DNA from: Tepidisphaeraceae bacterium
Lineage (GTDB): Bacteria > Planctomycetota > Phycisphaerae > Tepidisphaerales > Tepidisphaeraceae
NCBI GenBank assembly: GCA_025450555.1
Contig: JANWHF010000009.1
Location: forward strand, 1 to 9,941
Length of the DNA stretch: 9,941 nucleotides
Reading direction: 5' to 3'
This document shows positions 1 through 5,817 of this stretch, in pieces. Position 1 is the first letter of the stretch; every line of letters starts with the position of its first letter. The notes beneath the pieces are model-generated. The model had not been told where the DNA came from. It saw only the letters and a program-made list of their open reading frames with translations, and did not search any database. Made by a program: the position numbers and the translations under genes.

Positions 1-1011
1 GGCTGCGGCAAGATCCAATACCCGGCACATATTCTCAAAAAGCAGCTTACCCCTGAGCAATGCTTCAAGGCGGTCGATGAATGTGGCGCGCCGATGGTCA
101 GCATTCCCGGCGGCGAACCCCTGCTGCATCCGCAGATCAAAGAGATCGTCGAGGGGCTCATCGCCCGCCGCAAGTACATCTATCTCTGCACCAACGCCCT
201 GCTGCTGAAGGAAAAGATCGACCTGTTCACGCCCAGCAAATATCTGACCTTCAGCGTCCATATGGACGGCCAGCGCGATCATCATGATTTTGCGGTCTGC
301 CGGGAAGGAACATTCGACACCGCCATCGACGGCATCCGCGAAGCAGTGAAACGTGGCTTCCGCGTCACCACCAACACCACCCTCTTCGACGGCGCCGATG
401 CCAAAAGTGTGCGCGCCTTTTTCGATGAGATGATGCAGCTTGGCGTCGAGGGGATGATGCTTTCACCCGGCTACAGCTACGACAAGGCCCCCGATCAGCA
501 GCACTTTCTGCCTCGCGCCAAGACGCGCGAGCTGTTCCGGCGGATTCTCAGCAATCGCAAGAAAGGCTGGCGGTTCAATCAAAGCCCATTGTTCCTGGAA
601 TTCCTCATGGGCCAGCGCCATTACACCTGCACGCCCTGGGGCATGCCGACCTACAACATCTTCGGTTGGCAGAAGCCCTGCTATCTGCTGTCGGATGGCT
701 ACGCGGACAGCTTTGCCGAGTTGATCAACGTGACCGAATGGGAGCGCTACGGCACCGAGAGCGGAAATCCCAAGTGCCGCAACTGCATGGTCCATAGCGG
801 CTACGAAGCCAGCGCCGTCAACGACACGTTCACGACGCTTCGCGGACTCTGGGGCGCGGCCCGCGCGACCCTCTTCGGGCCGACTTATGACGATGCGGAA
901 GCACTGAAGGGTCTGGAGAATTCCTCCTCAGCGGCGCCGGTTAGCCTGGTGCCGCTGACAGTTGGCGCATCGCGTAACAACGAGCAATCGTTCGAGCATT
1001 CCCACAATTAA
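1..1011 (+). CDS. hpnH: HpnH, adenosyl-hopene transferase (hopanoid radical SAM), 5' truncated by window
   Basis: HpnH is a radical SAM enzyme that adds a 5'-deoxyadenosyl radical to the C30 hopene diploptene, giving adenosylhopane, the first step towards extended C35 hopanoids. The frame is open from base 1 and 336 codons are present. The second codon is the Cys of GCGKIQYPAH, which I read as the third cysteine of the CxxxCxxC [4Fe-4S] motif, so the first two cysteines lie upstream. Following family landmarks are SIPGGEPLLHPQI, YLCTNALLL, TFSVHMDGQRDHHD, LSPGYSYDKAPDQ and the C-terminal DUF3463-type part with CTPWGMPTYNIFGWQKPCYLL and KCRNCMVHSGYEASAVND. The last roughly 30 residues (SSSAAPVSLVPL onward) look like a poorly conserved tail. 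The next gene starts 40 bp downstream on the same strand. Identification is firm; only the N-terminus is missing. Confidence 0.95.
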   Translation, partial: GCGKIQYPAHILKKQLTPEQCFKAVDECGAPMVSIPGGEPLLHPQIKEIVEGLIARRKYIYLCTNALLLKEKIDLFTPSKYLTFSVHMDGQRDHHDFAVCREGTFDTAIDGIREAVKRGFRVTTNTTLFDGADAKSVRAFFDEMMQLGVEGMMLSPGYSYDKAPDQQHFLPRAKTRELFRRILSNRKKGWRFNQSPLFLEFLMGQRHYTCTPWGMPTYNIFGWQKPCYLLSDGYADSFAELINVTEWERYGTESGNPKCRNCMVHSGYEASAVNDTFTTLRGLWGAARATLFGPTYDDAEALKGLENSSSAAPVSLVPLTVGASRNNEQSFEHSHN

Positions 1012-1051
1012 GATCGCTCAATCCTCAAACTAATTTGGACGCGTATTCGCT

Positions 1052-1474
1052 ATGCCGCAGGAAACCAAATCTCATCCTTTTGACGCCGAGGGACAGCCGG
1101 TTGGAACGATTCACGAGAATCTTGAAGGCTGGATCCCGCCAATGGCCAGCGATGGTGAGATTCGAGGTGCCTTGGAAAAAGCATTCGACTATCGCGGCGA
1201 CATCACGCTTACCTTGAAAGATGGCCAGCGCGTTGAAGGCTACATTTTCGATCGGCGCGGCGATGGAAAAACGTTGGGCGATTGCGCGGTGCGACTATTT
1301 CCAAAAGACGCGAGCGAAAAGGTTCGAGTCCCATACGATCAAATCGCGCGGCTGGAATTCACCGGCCGAGATACCGCCGCCGGCAAAAGCTTTGAAACCT
1401 GGGTGAAGAAATATCAGCAGAAAAAAGCCGCGGGCGAAAAGAATATCGGCATCGAGCCGGAAAAGCTGGATTGA
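1052..1474 (+). CDS. conserved Sm-like (small beta-barrel) protein downstream of hpnH
   Basis: A 140-aa soluble protein with no signal peptide or membrane segment. Residues 1-45 carry a motif-like stretch, VGTIHENLEGWIPPMASDGE, followed by a short helix. Residues 49-106 read as strand-rich and Sm/SH3-like: ITLTLKDGQRVEGYIFD, then CAVRLFPK, then KVRVPYDQIARLEFTGRDTA. The C-terminus (residues 111-140) is a Lys-rich helix, FETWVKKYQQKKAAGEK. The pattern 'KDGQRVEGYIFD ... PYDQIARLEF' is typical of small barrels that bind ligands or nucleic acid, but I cannot name a Pfam family. It lies 40 bp after hpnH on the same strand with no terminator between, so cotranscription is likely. The start has little Shine-Dalgarno complementarity, which fits translation within an operon. 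Its stop is 5 bp from the stop of the convergent gene. A link to hopanoids is inference from position only. Confidence 0.8.
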   Translation: MPQETKSHPFDAEGQPVGTIHENLEGWIPPMASDGEIRGALEKAFDYRGDITLTLKDGQRVEGYIFDRRGDGKTLGDCAVRLFPKDASEKVRVPYDQIARLEFTGRDTAAGKSFETWVKKYQQKKAAGEKNIGIEPEKLD

Positions 1475-1479
1475 TCGGT

Positions 1480-2340
1480 TCACATCAACAGCGGCGTAAT
1501 CACTTCCAGCCAGTTCCCTTCGACATTCCCCTGCACCTTGTAGATGCCATAGTTCACTGCGGTCACGAGGATGAAAACAATCATCGCGCAGACGCAGGTG
1601 TCCTTCAGATCCAGATTCACGAGAAACTTGAACAGCACCGCATAGGCGGCGATCGTTAGAAGCGTGCCGACCATCGCGCCATTCATATCACCCATCGAAT
1701 AAACGCAAAGGCCGTCGATCGCGATCGGAAAGATGGCGACTGCTGCGAGCTTCAGGATGTTGTCGACAAACCGCCCGATCAGGCTCACCTCAAAGGTTAC
1801 AATCGACAGCAGAATTGTGACCTCAAGCAGAACGAAGTTGAGAACCACCCTGCCGAGGACATAAGGCGTGGCCGCGGCAAACGAGGTCGAGTGATCCCGT
1901 CCGACGTGCAGCATCTGGTAATAGAGCATCCAAACGCCCAGCGCGATCAGCGCGCCGGGAATCACAAAATCGCGAAGCACCGAAGGCGTCATCGCCTTTT
2001 CGAACTCGCGATAGGAGGCTGCAGTGGCCTCGGCCTGATTATGCTTTTTCGGTGGCGGCACCGCGCCGAGCCGGCCGCGGATGACATCCGATGACACCGA
2101 AACCATCCCCAGCGACTGCGGCGCGGGCGTCACCGGCGTCTGGTCATCGACCACTTCAAATTCCGGCTCCTCATCGGCTAATTCATATTCATCATGCCCG
2201 AACTCTTCGGGCGCGTGGCGATTGATAAAGAGCACCACTCCGCAGGCGCATTTGAATGGCACGCCGATCTTCGACTCGTCGCGCGGGTGCCGTCGGCCAC
2301 ACGCCTCGCAGGTGATGGTTGCAGAACTGTCCGTTGCCAT
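1480..2340 (-). CDS. zinc-ribbon membrane protein of unknown function
   Basis: A 286-aa protein starting MATDSSATITCEACGRR. This start is preferred over an in-frame one further upstream (2409) because an AAGGGG-type Shine-Dalgarno lies just before it and the zinc ribbon then sits at the N-terminus. C11-x2-C14 and C31-x-C33 form a compact zinc-ribbon-like knuckle. Residues about 42-70 are an acidic linker and 71-115 a Pro/Ala/Lys-rich linker. About five hydrophobic segments follow (roughly 126-144, 163-187, 196-215, 222-241, 248-267), with a short tail ending in TPLLM. The plan, cytosolic zinc ribbon plus linker plus polytopic membrane domain, recurs in planctomycete hypothetical proteins. I do not recognise an enzymatic motif. 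The gene converges with the Sm-like gene and diverges from the membrane gene at 2519. The divergent gap (2341-2518) must hold both promoters, but I see no convincing -35/-10 pair there. Confidence 0.85.
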   Translation of the reverse strand: MATDSSATITCEACGRRHPRDESKIGVPFKCACGVVLFINRHAPEEFGHDEYELADEEPEFEVVDDQTPVTPAPQSLGMVSVSSDVIRGRLGAVPPPKKHNQAEATAASYREFEKAMTPSVLRDFVIPGALIALGVWMLYYQMLHVGRDHSTSFAAATPYVLGRVVLNFVLLEVTILLSIVTFEVSLIGRFVDNILKLAAVAIFPIAIDGLCVYSMGDMNGAMVGTLLTIAAYAVLFKFLVNLDLKDTCVCAMIVFILVTAVNYGIYKVQGNVEGNWLEVITPLLM

Positions 2341-2518
2341 GTCAAACCCCTTTTCGAAAAGACAAGAATACCCTGAATTGCCTCGGAGCCGGAAGATTCC
2401 CGCGCCCATGCCGGAAAGTCAAGGTTTTCCCATTGGAACACGCGTTGGAGGGTAATGTTAGCGGCAGCATTTTGTCGGGGTAGAAACATAAAAGTGGCTC
2501 TGGTGGAATGTCGGACGC

Positions 2519-3196
2519 ATGACAGACATCGATCAGCGGCGTCATCCATCTGAAGCGGATCAAAACTCAAGCGCGGCAGCTGAGCCGCGATGGCCGGCGC
2601 TCGTCGCGGCACTTGCTGTCGCCGGGATCTATGGGGCGTTGCCTGCTTCGCTGTCGGCGGGGCCACGATGGCTGGCGCTGGTGGTTACCGCGATTCTGCT
2701 GGTGCCTTCGATCCTGACACATCGCAGCGGCCGGCATCATTGGAACCGCATCGTCGGCTATTGCATCACGGGCGTCCTGACCGCCTTCATGATCTGGTCG
2801 CTGGTGCTGCTGGTGCGAGCGCTGCCGGCTCATAAGGAATCGCCGGTCGCGCTGCTCCGTTCGGGGGCGACGCTGTGGATCAGCAATGTGCTTGTCTTTG
2901 CGCTCTGGTATTGGCGGCTGGATGCCGGTGGCCCCTATAGCCGCGGTCTGCGCCCGGGGCATACTGAAGGCGCGTTTCTCTTTCCGCAGATGACGATGCC
3001 GGCGCATTTGCGCAAAGAGCGCTGGTCGCCGATGTTCATCGATTATTTGTTCATGGCCTTCAACACCAGCACGGCCCTTTCGCCGACCGATGTGCCGGTG
3101 CTTTCGCGCTGGGCGAAGGTGATGGTCATGATGCAGGCGCTGATTTCGCTGACCGTCATCGTGATCCTGGTGGCGCGAGCGGTGAATATTCTTTGA
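2519..3196 (+). CDS. small polytopic membrane protein with pore-loop-like C-terminus
   Basis: A 225-aa integral membrane protein. The N-terminal 25 residues are polar. Hydrophobic segments lie at about 26-43, 50-66, 78-99 and 115-131, and a final one at 198-220. Between the last two is a loop with the pattern YLFMAFNTSTALSPTD then VPVLSRWAKV (residues 176-201). In layout this resembles the pore helix, filter and inner helix of two-TM K+ channels (xxTxTTVGYGDxxPxTxxGK), but the GYG filter is absent; ALSPTD stands in its place. I recall similar proteins as widespread uncharacterised membrane proteins and cannot give a function. The start ATG lies after a modest GGTGGA-like Shine-Dalgarno. It is transcribed divergently from the zinc-ribbon gene. 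No clear intrinsic terminator follows directly; the next hairpin is about 160 bp downstream. Confidence 0.85.
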   Translation: MTDIDQRRHPSEADQNSSAAAEPRWPALVAALAVAGIYGALPASLSAGPRWLALVVTAILLVPSILTHRSGRHHWNRIVGYCITGVLTAFMIWSLVLLVRALPAHKESPVALLRSGATLWISNVLVFALWYWRLDAGGPYSRGLRPGHTEGAFLFPQMTMPAHLRKERWSPMFIDYLFMAFNTSTALSPTDVPVLSRWAKVMVMMQALISLTVIVILVARAVNIL

Positions 3197-3313
3197 GGCG
3201 CAACGACGTAGGGCGATGCCATTTTAGCCGCCCAGCCTGCTGGGTGCGTCCAAGCGACGTGGACGTGAAAAACATCCCTCGAATCTTGCCGCGTCGGGTG
3301 TTTTGAAGCCCTC

Positions 3314-3342
3314 TTGGCATTCCCTCCCGCTTTTGATATACA
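3314..3342 (+). promoter_or_regulatory. candidate sigma70-type promoter for rpmH
   Basis: TTGGCA (3314-3319) matches the -35 consensus in five of six positions. It is followed after exactly 17 bp by TATACA (3337-3342), with an overlapping TACAAT (3339-3344) as an alternative -10. Predicted transcription start is near 3349-3351, giving a leader of about 95 nt before the rpmH start. It is the best promoter-like match in the 249-bp gap between the membrane gene and rpmH; the rest of that gap shows no gene. Based on consensus matching only. Confidence 0.5.
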
Positions 3343-3353
3343 ATAACCCCTTG

Positions 3354-3381
3354 CGGCCCGCCCGACTGGCGGGCCGGTTTT
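3354..3381 (+). terminator. GC-rich hairpin with short T-run in the rpmH leader (terminator, attenuator or 5' stabilising stem)
   Basis: A perfect 9-bp stem pairs 3354-3362 (CGGCCCGCC) with 3368-3376 (GGCGGGCCG) around the 5-nt loop CGACT. It is followed by one G and then TTTT (3378-3381). By form it is an intrinsic-terminator-like hairpin. By place it starts only a few nt after the predicted rpmH transcription start, so it could be the terminator for readthrough from the upstream membrane gene, a 5' stem that protects the rpmH mRNA, or an attenuator. A second, weaker stem (GGGCC 3397-3401 with GGCCC 3414-3418) lies before the ribosome binding site. Confidence 0.55.
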
Positions 3382-3445
3382 GTCGATGCTGGCATTGGGC
3401 CGGGCGATGGCTGGGCCCCTAAGGCAGAGAGCTTGAGGTAACGCA

Positions 3446-3580
3446 ATGCATTATCCGCACAAGAGCAGCAACATTAAGCGCGCCCGCAACATCGGCTTCC
3501 GCGCCCGCATGCGAACGAAAAAAGGGCGACAGATGATCAATCGCAAGCGCCGGGCGGGCCGTCGCGTGCAGGTTGTCTAA
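3446..3580 (+). CDS. rpmH: 50S ribosomal protein bL34
   Basis: A 44-aa, very basic protein, MHYPHKSSNIKRARNIGFRA at the start and NRKRRAGRRVQVV at the end. It carries the bL34 core KRxRxxGFRARMxTKxGRxxxxRxRxxGR, which binds 23S rRNA in the large subunit. Length is typical (44-46 aa). The N-terminus MHYPHK replaces the MKRTFQPS common in proteobacteria and fits planctomycete bL34 sequences as I know them. An excellent GAGGT Shine-Dalgarno (3435-3439) sits 6 nt before the ATG. Usually rpmH is followed by rnpA (RNase P protein) and often has dnaA nearby. Here it stands alone: the next gene is a convergent propeller lipoprotein and no rnpA-like frame is visible in the spacer. Confidence 0.96.
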   Translation: MHYPHKSSNIKRARNIGFRARMRTKKGRQMINRKRRAGRRVQVV

Positions 3581-3696
3581 GGCCGGGAAATTCATTTTTA
3601 CCGCGGAGCAGAGGTACGCGGAGGAATTAAGAATAGTGAATGGTGAATAGCGAATTCAATTCGTAATTCCAAATTCACTATTCACTATTTCCGGCC
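3581..3696. repeat. palindromic intergenic repeat with inverted heptamer arrays
   Basis: This spacer between convergent genes is built of repeats. Outer arms are GGCCGGGAAAT (3581-3591) and ATTTCCGGCC (3687-3696), complementary but for one extra C. Next comes a degenerate GCGGAG-type stretch (3601-3625). The inner part is an array of heptamers: AGTGAAT, GGTGAAT, AGCGAAT (3635-3655), then the reverse-sense ATTCGTA, ATTCCAA, ATTCACT, ATTCACT (3659-3686). Bases 3632-3648 and 3673-3689 pair as a 17-bp stem with a single G-U, around a 24-nt loop. No protein-coding frame is supported. It may end transcripts from both sides, but there is no clean T-run after the stem. Confidence 0.8.
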
Positions 3697-3704
3697 TCCC
3701 GGCG

Positions 3705-4847
3705 TCACCACCCTGCGGGGGGATGGAAGCGGGCGGCGAAAATTTGCGTGGTGTTGTTGGCCGACCGCTTGCAGGTCCACATCAGATATTTTCCATCGGG
3801 CGAAAAGACGGGCAGAATATCCGGCCCTGCCGTGTAAGTGATGCGCACATCATGCGTGCCGTCGTCGCGGATGGCATAAAGCTCATAATTGTCATGTCCC
3901 TGCCGGCTCGTCGCGAAAATGATGTGCCGGTTGTCCGGATACCAGTACGGCCCCCAGTTCACGAACTGATCGTGGGTCAATTCATGCTCGGCTGATTTGC
4001 CGGTGATATTCCCGGCCGCGTCAAACGCCAGATCGGCAATGTAAATCTGCAGCAGATCATTCTTCTGGCGATCACTGCGATAGATGAGTCGTTTGCCATC
4101 GGGCGAGAAAAATGGGCCGCCATCGTAGCCGGGGTTATTGGTGATCTGGACGGGGCTGGAGCCGGCGGAGCGCATGACATAAATGTCGCCGTCGGTGGAG
4201 CGCAGGGATGTGAAGCAGATCGACTTGCCATCGGGCGAGAACGCATCCTCGGCATCGTAGACGTTGTTGTCGGTTAGGGCATGCGTGGCGAAATTGACGT
4301 CGTGGCCATGCGCGGCTTCGATTTTGGCGAGCCAGTTGTCGGTGCGATAGATTTCCATGCCATTGGGAAACTCCCAGCGGTAATTGCGCCCCTGCCGTTG
4401 GTAGCCGCCCTCGATTTCATTGGGATTTTCCTTGCCGGCCGTCGATGCAAAGATGAGTGATTTCCCATCGGAAGAAAAGAATCCGCAGGTATTTCGGCTG
4501 TTTTCCGGGCTGATGCGAATGGGCTTTTGCGCGCCGACGAGGCGGTCGCCCTGCCAGTTCAATTGGGCCAGATACATTTGATAATGCGTCTGGCCATGCG
4601 GACTGGCCTGAAAAACGATCCACTTCATATCGGGCGAAAAATAGGCCTCGCCGGCACGATCGAAATCATGCGTAAGCTGTACCAGATCGGTGAGAATGGA
4701 TGCTTCGCGCGGGTCTTGCGCGATGGCGGGCGCGGTTGCGGAAGAGGAGTTCGGCTGTCCCTCTCGCGCGTTGCATCCGTTAATCAGCGCGCTACTGATA
4801 AAAACTGCCAACCAAGCGCTCGCGGGCAATAATCTGACGTAATTCAT
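3705..4847 (-). CDS. TolB-like WD40/PD40 beta-propeller lipoprotein
   Basis: A 380-aa exported protein. The start at 4847 is chosen over longer in-frame ones because an AAGGGAAG Shine-Dalgarno lies 8 nt before it and a lipoprotein signal follows at once: MNYVRLLPASAWLAVFISSA then LINGC, with lipidation Cys at residue 25. A low-complexity linker (about 26-45) leads to a propeller with about six PD40-type blades, visible as AYFSPDMKWIVF, GFFSSDGKSLIF, AFSPDGKSICF, FFSPDGKRLIY, YWYPDNRHIIF and VFSPDGKYLMW. This matches the TolB C-terminal propeller class (PF07676-type repeats). The TolB N-terminal domain and any peptidase domain are absent, so it is not TolB itself. Probably a periplasmic or membrane-anchored binding scaffold; ligand unknown. 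It is convergent with rpmH and divergent from the HD-like gene 93 bp away. Confidence 0.88.
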   Translation of the reverse strand: MNYVRLLPASAWLAVFISSALINGCNAREGQPNSSSATAPAIAQDPREASILTDLVQLTHDFDRAGEAYFSPDMKWIVFQASPHGQTHYQMYLAQLNWQGDRLVGAQKPIRISPENSRNTCGFFSSDGKSLIFASTAGKENPNEIEGGYQRQGRNYRWEFPNGMEIYRTDNWLAKIEAAHGHDVNFATHALTDNNVYDAEDAFSPDGKSICFTSLRSTDGDIYVMRSAGSSPVQITNNPGYDGGPFFSPDGKRLIYRSDRQKNDLLQIYIADLAFDAAGNITGKSAEHELTHDQFVNWGPYWYPDNRHIIFATSRQGHDNYELYAIRDDGTHDVRITYTAGPDILPVFSPDGKYLMWTCKRSANNTTQIFAARFHPPAGW

Positions 4848-4940
4848 GAGCGAATCTTCCCTTCTCGCGCCCTGCCATATGCGATGATACTGCCGGACGC
4901 CGGGCGGGAAAAGCGGCGGCGAGAGAACGAGCGAACCGGC

Positions 4941-5633
4941 ATGAGCGAATTCAATGATGAGTACGGAAGCGCTATGTTGTTGGATGCCAAACTGATCGCT
5001 CGGGTGACGGCCGCCCTGGGCGTGGTGGATGAGCATGGCACGAGCGGCTTGCGTCTCGTCCACGATGCGCGCCGCTTATGGGCGCGGGCAAAACATTTCC
5101 TGGAGATGGGACTGGTGCCTTCTTCAACGATTGAGATGGATGCAATGGAACTGGCGACTTATGCGCTTCAGCTTCCGCTGCGCCGCGCGAAGACTTCGGC
5201 CAGCGGTAAGCCAGCCAAGTCCACCCTGAAAGAGCGTGCCGAAATCGCCAGTGAGATGCTGGTCGAACTTGCCGAAGACGCGGATGTTGGCCTGATCGAC
5301 CGCACGATTCGCATTCTCGATGAACTGCCTCACCGTACGCCGGTGCTGGATGAAGCGAAGATATTGGCCGACATGGTGAATCTCGATGATTTTGGAATGA
5401 TCGGACTGCTGAATTCTGCGATTTATGCCGGGCGAATTGGGGAGGGACTATTGCAGGTAGCCCACGGCACCGAAATGCGCGAGCGCTATGGATATTGGGA
5501 TGCACGATTGAAGGACGGTTTTCATTTCGAACCCGTGCGGCAGATTGCCAGCCAGCGCCTGGATTCTGCAAGGAAAGTGGCCGCGGAGCTGTTTGCTGAA
5601 CTGCATGAAGACAATGCGGGCGGGATTTTCTAA
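4941..5633 (+). CDS. alpha-helical protein, possibly a degenerate HD-domain protein
   Basis: A 230-aa soluble, mostly helical protein. I favour ATG 4941 (MSEFNDEYGSAML); an in-frame ATG at 4884 would add 19 mainly charged residues, and neither has a good Shine-Dalgarno. Residues 136-160 (LDEAKILADMVNLDDFGMIG) resemble the C-terminal part of HD-superfamily phosphohydrolases, where 'EAkIlqDADrLDAiGaiG' is usual, and H131 sits where the family often has a histidine. The central HD pair expected near residues 70-80 (ELAALLHDI in active enzymes) reads ELATYALQL, so metal-binding catalysis is probably lost. The HD assignment is inference; the gene itself looks real from its length, composition and position. 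The stop is 15 bp before a large inverted repeat. No partner gene indicates its role. Confidence 0.75.
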   Translation: MSEFNDEYGSAMLLDAKLIARVTAALGVVDEHGTSGLRLVHDARRLWARAKHFLEMGLVPSSTIEMDAMELATYALQLPLRRAKTSASGKPAKSTLKERAEIASEMLVELAEDADVGLIDRTIRILDELPHRTPVLDEAKILADMVNLDDFGMIGLLNSAIYAGRIGEGLLQVAHGTEMRERYGYWDARLKDGFHFEPVRQIASQRLDSARKVAAELFAELHEDNAGGIF

Positions 5634-5648
5634 AACCGGTTTGTTGGA

Positions 5649-5704
5649 ACGCCGACGTCGTCGTCGGCTCTTCGGTGAGGCATTGCCGACGAGGACGTCG
5701 GCGT
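5649..5704. repeat. 20-bp-arm inverted repeat after the HD-like gene
   Basis: Arms 5649-5668 and 5685-5704 are reverse complements at 19 of 20 positions (ACGCCGACGTCGTCGTCGGC against ACGCCGACGTCCTCGTCGGC), with a 16-nt loop. Each arm is itself partly palindromic (GCCGAC...GTCGGC), so alternative folds are possible. It begins 15 bp after the stop codon, as a transcript-end structure would, but no T-run follows (GTCAAACAGATTCC), so it is not a canonical intrinsic terminator. It may instead be a dispersed repeat. Confidence 0.8.
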
Positions 5705-5764
5705 GTCAAACAGATTCCTCTGGCCTCGCCTGTGATCACCTGCTCTTTTTGTCCCGGCCGCGCA

Positions 5765-5773
5765 TGTTAGAAT
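5765..5773 (+). promoter_or_regulatory. candidate extended -10 promoter of the esterase gene
   Basis: TGTTAGAAT: TAGAAT (5768-5773) matches TATAAT in five of six positions and is preceded by TG-N, the extended -10 signature. No good -35 is visible 16-18 bp upstream, as is common for extended -10 promoters. The predicted start near 5780 gives a leader of about 38 nt that ends in a strong GAGGAGG ribosome site. Consensus match only. Confidence 0.4.
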
Positions 5774-5817
5774 CAGTTCCAAGACATTTTTCAAATCCCA
5801 CAGGTGAGGAGGCTCAG

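Noticed and set aside
2350..2361. Perfect 12-bp palindrome CTTTTCGAAAAG before the zinc-ribbon gene
   Set aside because: It overlaps that gene's ribosome site and could be an operator, but there is a single copy and no regulator nearby, so chance is a fair explanation.
4848..5063. Longer start (5063) for the propeller lipoprotein
   Set aside because: The extension overlaps the divergent gene and would bury the lipoprotein signal that starts at 4847.
4972..5739. Long minus-strand open frame (255 codons) opposite the HD-like gene
   Set aside because: Its translation is rich in Arg, Pro and Ser with no motif, it overlaps the start region of the propeller gene, and the plus-strand frame has normal composition and a recognisable segment.
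5545..5817. N-terminal extension of the esterase from an ATG at 5545
   Set aside because: It would run in another frame through the end of the HD-like gene and through the inverted repeat, whereas ATG 5818 has a near-ideal Shine-Dalgarno and begins a signal peptide.
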